This document shows, piece after piece, positions 34,737 through 45,079 of a stretch of 64,000 bases of DNA; positions within the stretch are counted from its first letter, which is position 1, and each line of letters starts with the position of its first letter. Position numbers and translations under genes: made by a program. This DNA comes from Adineta ricciae (taxonomy: Eukaryota > Rotifera > Eurotatoria > Adinetida > Adinetidae), in contig CAJNOJ010000441.1 of assembly GCA_905250025.1 (NCBI GenBank), positions 1-64,000 of the forward strand, written 5' to 3'. The notes under the pieces are model-generated. The model was not told the origin of the DNA. It ran no database searches and was given only the letters and a program-made list of their open reading frames with translations.

Positions 34737-35409
34737 CAGCAGGCCACGTTTTTGAAGGCTGGCCTGATTGTTTTTTATCTTCAACTAAGATTTCGCTAAG
34801 AATATCAGAAATATTGTTAGCTTAGAAAACAGAGTTGCTTATGGACGTTACTACATGTCGAGGAAGCTTTTCCGTATTATGTCTGATTGAAATTTCAACG
34901 AACAACAAATTAACGTGTTGGTTTTTCTGTCTTTGTCCTCGACTCCGTCAGTACGAGCACCATTCTTCAGTCAGTATTTTCGTTATTGTTCGACGAAATT
35001 ATCGACTGTCGCTCATAGCGTAGTTACAGAGCGTCGTTTATCGTTCTTCTCTTTGTTCTCGTACTTCGAACGATATTCTATTCGTCAGATCTATTCTAAA
35101 TATTCTGGAGCAACAGCCAGATCTTCTCCCTGATCCTGATGTGATCTGAACATTGTTCCATGTAGAAACTGCTTCTAAATAAATACCTGATCTAGTCGCT
35201 TGACTTTATTTCAACTATTTCGTTGCATTCTTGATCCACAGCGGTACTGATTACTGTTTTTGTTGACATTTTAATGGTAATATAAAATTTAGACAGACTT
35301 CGGCAGGCAGGCAGACCAGGCCACAGGAAATGAGTGACAGGCGCAGGCAGACAACGAAGTGTACAGACCTAGTATAGGCAGGCCAAGCCAGAGGAAAGAG
35401 GGCCTGCTG
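34737..35409. mobile_element. Possible hAT-like MITE with GGCAGGCC subterminal repeats
   Basis: The left side starts CAGCAGGCCACG and the right side ends GGCCTGCTG, inverted to each other. GGCAGG/GGCCTG words are frequent in the right 130 bp (35297-35410). GTACT occurs directly outside both sides (34732-34736 and near 35418), but on the right a further GAGGGCTCTG intervenes, so the exact end and target duplication are uncertain. No coding sequence inside. Confidence 0.4.
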
Positions 35410-35419
35410 AGGGCTCTGG

Positions 35420-36242
35420 TACTCATATAGTTAGCATGACAGTAGCCCATTTAGAGAGCCACATACGAGTTTTAGAGATTAACAAAATCAGAATATAATG
35501 CAGAATTGCTTATATCAAGAATAAGCAAATAAAAGTTGAATAGTCCTGGACTCGACCGAATCTTTTAACGTTTCAGCAACGCACATTACAGAATGTGTCA
35601 CAGATGTTACATATTTCATCTGAAGAGTCCCAAATTGTTCAAAACTTGGTTTTTGGATTTTTTTCAACTATCGGCAAAGCGAATAAGTAATTATAAGTTT
35701 AGGTTGTAAGACTCAAATAAGGAAAACAGTTTTTTGATAGTCTCTTGGTCAATACTCATAATACGTCTTCTACTAATACGTTCCTGTGAAACACGACAGT
35801 ATTCAACAAACTAGCGAGACCCGACGCATACTGCACTGTCACTACTTACCTTCAATTAAGGACATCCGAGATTTCAAGTTATATTGAAAACCAAGCGTAG
35901 AGATACTAAACATCAAATTTGATAGCTTCATAACCTTTAACTTCTACTTCTTGTATATCTTTAACATTCAATAACCCTCGATCTCGAATATTTCGTATCT
36001 GACCTTCAACCTTTCATTCGGCACAGAGAAACAGACAGAAAGACATATAGATATATACTGAGCATTACATAGATAGATGTGAATCGAAGAAAACGTTCGT
36101 TTTCTTGTCTGATGATATTTTTCACAAAGATAGGTCTACGAGTGTTGAGCCGACGTCATATTCTAAGTACGGTACTTAAATTCATCGACTACTGCGAATA
36201 GAAAAGAAATCAAGTAATACATAATAACTCCGTCCACCTAAC

Positions 36243-36279
<37 letters not shown>

Positions 36280-36734
36280 GTATTTTATCACACGCTACGA
36301 ACATAGACCGGTTTGAAATGTCCATAACGATTTCGAGTTTTTAATAGTTCTCTCTCTCTCTTCTTACATATCCAATTCGATTTGAAAACTATTTCAATAT
36401 TTCGTTGTCGAATCAATTAAGTTGATCTCTGACTAATTCACACTTACTGCTATATGCATTACTTATAGATGTTAGCGAATAGTAACGTAATATTATATCA
36501 CGATTCCAAACTACACCATTAACTAACAAAATGCAACCGCTCTCATTCACGTACATAACGAGCTTTCGTCATTACTATTAGTAGTGTCAGTCAAAAATTC
36601 AAGTGTATGACTATCATAAACAAAATGATTCCTGAAACTAACGCATAGGTCATTTAAATCTGTTACAACAAACTGCTCACATGTTAGTGGCGACATCGTT
36701 CTATACATTACCATCGATTCTACATCCTATCACG
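35420..36734. other. No gene supported, ends at assembly gap
   Basis: AT-rich sequence with the CT microsatellite and no protein-like frame. It ends at the run of 34 N (36735-36768). Confidence 0.4.
36244..36274. repeat. (CT)n microsatellite
   Basis: About 15 uninterrupted CT dinucleotides, with a shorter CTCTCTCTCTC run near 36351-36361. Confidence 0.9.
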
Positions 36735-36768
36735 NNNNNNNNNNNNNNNNNNNNNNNNNNNNNNNNNN
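36735..36768. other. Assembly gap (34 N)
   Basis: The only multi-base N run. Sequence to the right begins inside the second copy of the membrane protein gene, so the last part of that gene and the neighbouring duplicated sequence are missing here. Confidence 0.99.
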
Positions 36769-36776
36769 TCACTTCC

Positions 36777-38306
36777 TCAAGCCACGCCTTGACCTACCGT
36801 AACAAGTTTTTCTAGCTGATGTTTCGAGACAATATCTTTAAAGTCATGCCAGGCACCTGGTATTACTCTTCCAATTTCATCTTCTTCCCAAATGATCCAT
36901 AACAGAGCAAGACAACATATTAATACTATCGTTAGAAGAATAATATAAGTCAATGACGTTATACTAATTCTAAAATACGATAGAAGAACGATTGAACCAA
37001 GGACACCTAATGGAAGTGAGATGTAAAGTATAAGAAATATGACAACAAGCCAAGGACGTTGATATAAACGTAGATCGAGAATACCGAATTGAAATGGTAG
37101 TTTCATACCACAGCAACGAGTTGGTTTAGTAATTCGATTAATACCGACTTCAACAACAGATCCAAAAGCAGTTAACAATCCTGTACAAATACCAATTTGT
37201 GTTACAATATTCGATATCGATGCATCACGAGCAATCCAACGAAAACATGTCGCACTATTGGAATATAATGTAAAATTAATTGTATTACCAGGTGTACATG
37301 GAAAATAGGTAAAATTTGAACCATGAAAGCATTCCATTAAACCATAGATTGGACATGAACCATCTGGATAAACAGTAATACTGGCCAGGAAACAACCTTC
37401 AATGCCAGCAATAATGATAGATGAAATGACAATGACACTTATTGTCATTATTAAGAATTTATTGCTCTTTTTGTTCAAAGTAAGGTATCTGCCGTACATA
37501 TTTAATACTTCGCGTTCATATTCTGGATGGGATGGATGATTTCGTAAAATTTCTAGTGATGTGTCCGTAGTTGTAGCTGATACAGGTTTTGTTACTATCT
37601 TGTTATTTGCATGCATCTCTGCAGGAGAAGAATGTTGCGAGATATTGCTTGCTGATGCCACTTCGCGAGCGATGGAAGATATTTGAATGAATTCTTTTTG
37701 AGCTGTCTTATTATGTATAAGTTCTATCGGTACTACTCTTATAGTATCTGAAGCAGCCTCACTTAAACGATCTCTCTCAATATACGGCGCTATTTGTGTC
37801 ACACAACTGCAAAGTCTTGAAAAACAATTACCGCTTGTCAAAGTGGTTCTACTTCTATCGTTCCTACAACAGGATGTAACTTTTGAGGAGAGACGACCAG
37901 TGTTCGTCGAATGTTTATGTGAAGTAAATATTGCAGTATTCTCTCGAATAACAGTATGATTAACATCAATAGTACAGCGTGTAATATTAAAAAGTTTAGC
38001 AACTATACTGTAGAATACTTGCTCAAACGACCATAATAAAATACCTAGTACCGTATACGTCAATATAACTACGCCAAGGCCAATGAGGACATTCACTATG
38101 ATCCAATTCCAGTACGACCAGGCCATTCTTGAAGCGCAATAGACTAGATTAAAAGGTATCTTTAATATAAAATCATCTAGAACATATAAAATAATTAACA
38201 AACAGAATGTTAAAGATTTTTTGGACGTCGAAATGAACCAAGAAGAATCCTTATTTATACGAAAGAAAATAATCTTTACAATCTCCCTTTCAAGGATGAT
38301 GACCAT
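36777..38306 (-). pseudogene. Second copy of the orphan membrane protein, truncated and internally deleted
   Basis: It matches the protein at 31216-33000 at well over 90 per cent by eye, but differs structurally. The original start codon is changed (ATA where the other copy has ATG) and an in-frame TAA follows within a few codons, so translation could only begin at the internal Met of MVIILEREIVKII. About 33 residues covering the end of the fourth hydrophobic segment and the QQRRC..RRLLEKT loop are deleted (VVEV joins directly to GINRITKP). The C-terminus runs into the assembly gap. It may be a non-functional copy, or a shortened but expressed isoform. Upstream sequence to about 39410 also matches the other copy. 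Confidence 0.7.
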
Positions 38307-39908
38307 TATTTTACTCCAGACATTAGCACAATCATTGATTAAGGATGATTAAAACGATATGTTTATTTGTGAATGAGTACAAATTGTACTACGTTCGGAT
38401 CGTTATATACAGACAAATATATGCAAGATAGTTAAATGTTGAAAAAAAGGATGCGAAGACATACGTGCATATTTCTGTCTACTTATAAATGTCATCTAGT
38501 CGGTGTTGCCGGATCGGCAATATTTTGGTGAACATCGGAGAATGATTTGAGTGCAATTCAATAATGATCAGCATCAAGAGAAAAAGAGGGACAAAAAAAT
38601 AACCTTGGACATATAAGTGCTTTTTCTTAAATTTTTTGTTTTTCTTTTCTCCTCAGTGCATACGCAGTAAAATTAATAAGCTGCTACTGTTTTCATCAAT
38701 GTTGACTAGCAACCAAAAAATCATGTGCTCGACTTTTGCTGCAAACATTTTATGTTCAGATTATATCTATGGAATGATTTATCTCGTTTCAAACGCTTAC
38801 TGTTTTGATATATTAATGTTTTATAAGGACATATGTGTCAACGAATAAATAATGACAAACAATCAAATACTGTTAATGTATATATAGAGAGAGAAAGAAA
38901 GTAAACTCATCAGTGCAGACTTTTTCTGCTCTGTTTTATAATAACAAAAACAAATTTGTTGTTTAAAATATAAAGAAATAGTTCTGTTTGAGAGTGAGTT
39001 TGAACATAGGATCAAAAAGAAACTTAAACTAGAAATCTGTTCATTTATCCACGAAACTAACCATCCGAATTCATCTTCAAGTATCAGCGAGGATATGCTT
39101 TAATAAATACGAAAAATTAGTTCTAAAAATATCGTAAAATCAGAGCACGCTTGGACTGTAATTACATATTCCAAAAACCGGTCGGGTATTGTATCAATAA
39201 AACTAGCTCATTTTCTCACCAACTATAATAATAGCAAGTAATGTGGCGAAATTGCTACTGATGCTCTACTAAAAGGATATAATCAGATCGTTTATCGAAT
39301 AAAAAACGAATTTTAAGTGAAAAAAGGGCAAATTTTGATTTTTCTGAATTTTTCGATGTTTCGTCATCTTCGATGACGTTGTCAGAATGCCACGACCTAC
39401 ACCATGTTCTTTACTGAAAGCATTTCCACTTCACTATGAAAAGAAAATAATAATGAAGTTGGGGCTAGTTGTATGTCTCCTGCTTACTTTATAAACATTG
39501 ATGTGTTGTTTGATTATCTTGTGTTCCCCCTGAAAAGAGTAATAGAGGAACTGAATGTCCGATATGATTGAGCACAGGTTCGAGAGCCTTTATCGCAAGA
39601 TACTCCTTGACTTAATGTTTGTATTGGTGTGTTTCATGTATAAGAATAACAATCCCTTCCCAACTCGTTTTACATCCCGTTTGATTTTCATGGTCTCTGT
39701 TAGGGTTGTATATCCTTTAATCTAGTTCGAATATACACCTAAACTGTTTACTCACGTTCCACGAAACAATACAAATCTTCTCAGCGAATAGAGAATCATG
39801 TCGAAGATTTTAATACAGAACGTATTCGTATTGACATGTCTTTATTATTAAACCATTACCCACCGAGATTTATTATCTGCTGTTTTCAAAAATTATTTCA
39901 AAACCACA

Positions 39909-40231
39909 ATGCTCTTCCGACGATCAATACGACGCGAACAAGAACTGCACATTCAGGTACAAGATCCAATTCGGCAACCTACAGTTTTACAAACAAGACC
40001 TTGGGATAAATCAATTATGTATCTACGGTATAACTATGACAGAGGATCTACACGCCGTTTACGAAAACAATTTTACCAATGGTGAGGAAAATATTTCAAA
40101 AATTAAACTGAAGACATAGATCACGTTCGCATTCGTATGATTGGAAAAACAAATCGAACCATCAAACAATGGCTCATTCAAAACAAATCTTCAAAAGAGG
40201 TACTTTCCAGAATTGAACCCATTCCTATCTG
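39909..40231 (+). pseudogene. Decayed coding fragment of unknown, possibly retroelement, origin
   Basis: One frame reads MLFRRSIRREQELHIQVQDP, then RPWDKSIMYLRYNYDRGSTR and RRLRKQFYQW, and later IDHVRIRMIGKTNRTIKQWL and SKEVLSRIEP. The strongly basic, continuous sense of the frame shows former coding, but it is interrupted. The tail position, about 470 bp before a hammerhead-like motif, would fit the end of a Penelope-like or related retroelement, but no catalytic motif is present to prove it. Confidence 0.4.
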
Positions 40232-40700
40232 ACGTCTACTATCCATATTGATTCACCACTTTTCTTTCTCTTTCAAAAGATAAATAACATTCGCAAACAT
40301 ATTATATATTCATATACCTACACTTTTTCGTATAAAACTAATTTTTCTCTCTACTGTAAAAATTTTCACTTCACCGTTAGTTCATCTAACTGTTCTTTCT
40401 AGATGAACACAGCAGCACTCAACATTCAACCAATTAGACACATATAAAATAACGCCATCACATCATTATTATCCAAAAACCATATTCAATCATCATCTCT
40501 TCATTCTGCGATACGCACTATCTACAGCATGTCGACATCACGATCGTATGATTGTTTTAAATTATTTCTTTTCTTATAAACAAACCCTTGTGAAAAATAG
40601 ATCACTTTGCTTTGAAGTAACTTTTAATTCTGACTGTCTGGAGGTTCATATTTTGGACTATCGATATTAGCATTGACGTTCTATGCAAAGACTAGTAAAG

Positions 40701-40750
40701 CTGCCTGATGATAAAGATCCTTGAGAAAGGTCGAAACTATAGTCGTATCA
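40701..40750 (+). ncRNA. Hammerhead-ribozyme-like motif
   Basis: CUGAUGA at 40705-40711, GAAA at 40733-40736, then C-UAUA-G (40737-40742) as a one-pair stem III followed by UC, giving the classical GUC cleavage triplet ending at 40744. Stem II could form between 40716-40722 and 40727-40732 (GA-u-CCUU with AAGGUC, one bulge, GAGA loop), but four extra bases (UAAA) separate it from the core. Stem I is weak (UGC with GUA). Core and cleavage site match; the spacing deviates, so activity is uncertain. Confidence 0.4.
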
Positions 40751-40958
40751 TTCTCTATATATATATCACAACCATACTCACCCACACCTTCAAGGTCAAA
40801 AGGTAAACTGAATAATGACGATGCAGAAAAAAAGAATGAATCATATTAGTAAAACGCAATTTTTGTGTCATGCTGACGATACAAAAAAAATGAATAAATA
40901 CATTGATTCGCCGATGTGGTAAGAAAAAAAACCATCGTACGTTTCAAGTCGCATAAAT

Positions 40959-41384
40959 ATGGCTACCTCAAATGAGAATCTCGTTGGTATGGGTTATCGA
41001 TCACCATATACTGTATCTTTACCTTATGATTCTATTTGGGCTGCTATGGTCGATAAAGTTTACAATACAAGTGATTATCTTCCTGTTACGGATGTCAAAA
41101 CAATTGATCGTTCACCAACGCACGTCTATCGAGAAATGAAAGCAGGTAATAAACAACTCAATGAAGATATTTATCTGGACAAAGAAAAAGGTGAAATTAA
41201 ATTTTTTGTTATCGATGCTGATGAAGTGCATGTCAACAAATTTCACAAAGATGAACAAGTCTTTGAATATTATAATGAAAATAAGAAGGGTGAACGAATT
41301 CCTTGGAATGCACCACAAGCAATAGTTCTCAAAGCAATGGATCAAACAGTTACGAAAGCTAAAAAACTATCTGGTCATTCTTAG
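40959..41384 (+). CDS. Small SRPBCC/START-like (AtaL-type) protein, 141 aa
   Basis: A single-exon gene of 141 codons. The pattern YTVSLPYDSIWAAMVDKVYN, then YREMKAGNKQLNEDIYLDKE, then IKFFVIDADEVHVNKFHKDE, with a C-terminal amphipathic helix (AIVLKAMDQTVTKAKKLS), follows the helix-grip layout of the SRPBCC superfamily and most resembles the AtaL-like (DUF1857) group, whose members have a hydrophobic ligand pocket. No signal peptide or membrane segment, so it is probably cytosolic. The ATG context ATAAATATGG fits a start with a very short leader. The ligand and role are not known; the family assignment rests on pattern similarity by eye. Confidence 0.6.
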   Translation: MATSNENLVGMGYRSPYTVSLPYDSIWAAMVDKVYNTSDYLPVTDVKTIDRSPTHVYREMKAGNKQLNEDIYLDKEKGEIKFFVIDADEVHVNKFHKDEQVFEYYNENKKGERIPWNAPQAIVLKAMDQTVTKAKKLSGHS

Positions 41385-41589
41385 GATTATTTTCTTTTGC
41401 CTCAATTTCTGTATTTGTGATCATTATTTTCAAAATACATGCATTTTTCTTGAAATATGACTAACTAGTACTTTGTTCTCTTGACTGATATATATGTGCA
41501 TGTCAGAACCAAAGGAAAGGGAAGGCTAAGCCTACATATAATTCTTTTTTCGATGATTTTAGTCACCATAGACATCTCTCCTATATATG

Positions 41590-42125
41590 AGATAACAAAA
41601 CGCATGTCTGAATTATCGACAAGATTCGATCGTTTACCAACTGAAATTATCTTCATAATATAATATTTAAATATTTTTCAAATAATGATATTATCTATAC
41701 TTTCTTTGATTTAAATAGACGATTACATAATTTAATCCTACAAAATCAATGTTATTTTATCTCTATAGAATTACCAATAATTTGGAAAAATCTTCTTCCA
41801 TCTGTTACATTATATGTTCAATCTTTATATATAAATACAATTCATTTATCATCATCTTCAATTTGTTTTCCAGGTTTAAAATCTATCATTGTATCGTCAT
41901 TATATGGCTTAGCTAAAGAACAAGTCAAAATTGTTTTCAATAGAAAATAGTTTCCTAATCTTCATAGATTGATAATAAAAGAAGATAAAAAATTTACAAA
42001 ACGATGGAATAACGAAAATAATCCCTTAGAAAATATTTTTAATGATCAAAATCAATTAAAAATATTTGAACGTTCATTAGAAATTTCATCAATAAATCCC
42101 GAAAATTTTCGAATAAATTACAAGT
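41590..42125 (+). pseudogene. F-box protein relic
   Basis: The sequence encodes ELSTRFDRLPTEIIF and, after a small frame change, FKYFSNNDIIYTFFDLNRRL with HNLILQNQCYF, a typical F-box (L-P-x-E-I-I-x-x-I-F-x-Y-F...L..L..L+). It continues LPIIWKNLLPSVTLYVQSLY and ..GLKSIIVSSLYGL up to a stop in NRK*FPNLHRLIIKEDKKF. F-box proteins recruit substrates to SCF ubiquitin ligases, and short F-box genes of this type are abundant in bdelloids (from general knowledge). A frame change at about 41655 and the stop at about 41950 indicate a pseudogene, unless a short intron removes them. Confidence 0.5.
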
Positions 42126-42129
42126 AACG

Positions 42130-43330
42130 TTCATCCTTCGGATTCGCCGACCGTTTTCTGAAAGAATTCTTCTGCTGCTGAACATGTTCAAACGGTTTGA
42201 AAAACACATCAGACACTGCGATTGTCACTAGTTCTCAGCTGAATCATGACACTGCGTCACGCATTAGAGTAAATCGAAAGCAGAAATTGTTCTTTTTTCA
42301 TGAAACGAACCAATTAGGCATTTATCAGTGAGTAATTAGTTGTCCAATGTTAGCTGTGTTTCACAGCTAACAATTGATTCTTGATAAGGTTGCCCCACAC
42401 GTATACTCTACGGTGAATCTGGAATTCTAACGCATATACAATCAGTTTGCTATTTCCACTGCAAAAAGTTAATCTGTTCATAATCGGCCGGTTTCTCATC
42501 AGAGATAGTGGGACTTCATCGGATAGTGTAATCTGAAGCACACATTTTATTCTTCTTTCCATTTTTACTAACGAATAATCGAGTCATTTCGTTCTTCAAA
42601 CGATATCAACCAAGTTTCTTTATAAATCATTGAAATTATTTAGTTCTTTCAATTCTCATCTTCAACCTAACTGTTTATATAAATGTCTAACCGTTGGTGA
42701 ATCTGGCTCTCATCGTTAGCTCAGACTGAACCCGGTCTATGCGTACCTTCGACATATAATTCATTTTTATCCTCATCCAGAGAAAGTGTGTGAGTTGTCT
42801 CTCAGATTATCCAAGACGTCTACGAAAAATGACCGGACGACAAGAGACCTACAATAAATCATAGATACGAGAATTAGTCTAAGTCAGGAAGATCGACGTA
42901 ACTGGAAATGTAAAAGATATTGCAGTTCCTTTTTACTGTACACTCAACTAAGTTAAATAAGTAACGAGGCGCAGTAACCGCCGGCCCATTTCTGAAACAA
43001 TATCATCAGATCTTTTTATTCCTCAAAAGAAAGAAATAGAAATTATTTCATTTGAATAGTCCACTCATTCGATTATTTGTCGCGATGTTTTCATATACAA
43101 AAGCATCTTGTTCATACTGAGTCGGTTTTTAATCGAAATGATCAAAATTCGTCAAAACTGTGTGATTTACAGTACATATTTTATTGTTCTCTTCAAGTTA
43201 GGAAGCTGATAATCCGCAGAGCTTATTCTCGAAGCTCGAAGAGATATCAATCATGTTTCTTCAAAAAACAACATTGGCACCAGTTGCAGCTCTTATAAAT
43301 CTCATCTTTCGAATAAATTTCACAAGGAAC
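42130..43330. other. No gene supported
   Basis: Includes a small foldback (GTTAGCTGTG/CACAGCTAAC at about 42349-42370). A short reading near 42610-42720 (SLKLFSSFNSHLQPNC) could be a leftover of the F-box gene's leucine-rich 3' part. Nothing else stands out. Confidence 0.3.
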
Positions 43331-43380
43331 GCCTAGTCGTTCGTCGACCTCTCTCCGATCGGTCACTCACGGCTAGCCGT
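43331..43380 (-). repeat. 50-bp GC-rich dispersed motif, copy 5 (inverted, head only)
   Basis: Minus-strand reading ACGGCTAGCCGTGAGTGACC then GATCGGAGAGAGGTCGACGA then ACGACTAGGC. Only the head is present; the tail seen at the other copies is missing. Confidence 0.75.
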
Positions 43381-43487
43381 TATACCTTTTTGCGATGTAT
43401 ATTGGCTAAAATCCTGTCGAAAGACCTGACGTATCCTAACAAACAACGCAGTCATCATATTAGACGCAAACTACTTCTGCTAATTTC

Positions 43488-43580
43488 TTAACCCTTTCCG
43501 GCCGGCTATTCAAAGAATACCGTACCCCTCCTCTACGGCAAAATGTATCCATATGGATACACCCGGTTGGAAAGGGTTAA
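43488..43580. mobile_element. piggyBac-type MITE (93 bp)
   Basis: TTAA at both borders, inverted ends CCCTTTCCGGCCGG and CCGGTTGGAAAGGG, and on the minus strand the same ATCCATATGGATACA..TTTTGCCGTAG block as in the MITE at 23164-23336. It is a shorter internal-deletion version of the same family. Confidence 0.88.
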
Positions 43581-43594
43581 ACTACTGTCTTTCT

Positions 43595-44226
43595 CAGAGG
43601 TAGGACAAGTACACGTACACAAAGTACACGTACAAGTACTTGTACGTGCATGGATATACCTGTACTTGTACTTGTACTTGCCAGAAAATACTTGCACTTG
43701 GACTCGCACTTCTAGTAGAGTAGGGGTGGACCATTTAATTTATTTCTACTTAATTAACGGAGCCCGTTAATTGTTAATATTAACGTTAACGTAAACCGTT
43801 AACCGGTTGCACTTAACCGTTAATTTCTACTGAATTAACTCATAAACGGTTAAATAATCATAATCTATGATCCTTTCTGACAACTAATTATCTATACGAC
43901 CCAGTAATAATTACATGTACCCTGGTAAGATACTCATCTCTCAGCTTAAGCTACCGCGGGAACCAGTCTTGGAAATAGCCTTTATTCCAAGGTGCATTCC
44001 CGCGAATTCTGATTGGTCAATTTCCACCAATCAGCGATGACCGCGATTTTTTTTCAAAAACTTAATTTCGCTGGAAATCGACTAGGGGGGCCTTATATAA
44101 AGATGTTTTTTTGACCGCGAATTCTGATTGGTCAATTTCCACCAATCAGCGATGACCGCGATTTTTTTTTCAAAAACTTAATTTCGCTGGAAATCGACCA
44201 TGGGGGTCAGAGCAAGGACAAGTACA
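43595..44226. mobile_element. Internally deleted hAT derivative (left end to contig join)
   Basis: It starts CAGAGGTAGGACAAGTACAC and is nearly identical to the left 610 bp of the hAT at 51145, including the AGTAC-rich end, the TTAACGTTAACG stretch and two CCAAT-box palindromes. At about 44212 it jumps directly to CAGAGCAAGGACAAGTACA, which corresponds to the right subterminal part of the full element (54443 onward), so about 2.7 kb including the transposase is deleted. It is cut by the N at 44227. The eight bases before it are GTCTTTCT. Confidence 0.85.
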
Positions 44227-44805
44227 NTACGTTCTGGAGCCTAGACTAATCAATAAAAGGAATTTTTATAACAGGCTACTGCTGTGCGTATTCGCTCAGA
44301 GTAAGATCTTTTAATAGATAGATACGTTATAGGCGGAGTGTGATAAAGAGGATCAGTTAATATAGATCAAAACAGGACACTTAACTATGTTCAATAAGTA
44401 AATACAAATGTGTAGTTCTTGCAGGACTGCTTTTAGAAATTGTGTTTCACCTGATGATGCTAAAGAACGATCAACTGAATTCCCTGTGGAATCAGACAAA
44501 GTTTATATGGCATATCGTGCAACATTACTCCGAGTATAATAGTGAAAACCGCACATCTCTATCTTTTTCCACTCTTGAGTTATTGTAAAAATACTGATGT
44601 TCCTCTTTTTCATAAACATTGAAATTTCCTGAGTTTTTCAATTTCAGAAAGAGATATTTTTGAGATTTATATCTTTGTAAAACTTATTTAATTATAGACA
44701 GATTGATAGATCAGATCTTTCTGTGGGTGGTTGTGGGGACTCACAATGACGTTTATGAAGACTATAATAAAGATTTTGGCTGGTTGTGCTTACGAAGATA
44801 GCCAT

Positions 44806-45064
44806 TGTTGGTGTTCGTGAAGCAAAGAAGAATGTAGATTCAATATCTTTATTGAATCAAGAATGATCACAACACAACGAGAGAGAAAAACAAGAAGACG
44901 TGACGAAAGCACGAAGAGAGAGAAAGTGTTCACCCGACGACAGAGAACAACAACCTATATATATGTACTAAACATATATACGTAATAGTCGCCAGTACAC
45001 CAAACCACGTGCGCATAGAGAAATAGAAAGACAAAAGAAAGAGAGAGGAAAACAGTCATCAACA
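44806..45064 (-). repeat. 3' LTR of the Gypsy element
   Basis: 259 bp, TGTTGGTGTTCG..CATCAACA in plus-strand reading, preceded by the GCCAT target duplication. It contains a TATATATA stretch that could serve as the promoter TATA box. Confidence 0.93.
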
Positions 45065-45079
45065 CCTTCCCTCTTAAAA

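Noticed and set aside
33276-38848. 70-codon frames at 33276 and 38636 present in both duplication copies
   Set aside because: The frame is kept, but the predicted products differ at many residues while the surrounding non-coding DNA is about equally similar, and there is no domain or start context; probably chance within the duplicated upstream region.
43595-44226. AGTAC-rich stretch as a simple microsatellite
   Set aside because: It lies at the defined ends of hAT copies, next to a 12-bp inverted terminus, so it is a subterminal repeat of the transposon.
44452-44480. CTGATGA as another hammerhead core
   Set aside because: No GAAA or pairing stem II follows at a suitable distance; the same applies to CTGATGA words near 14838, 24355 and 36107.
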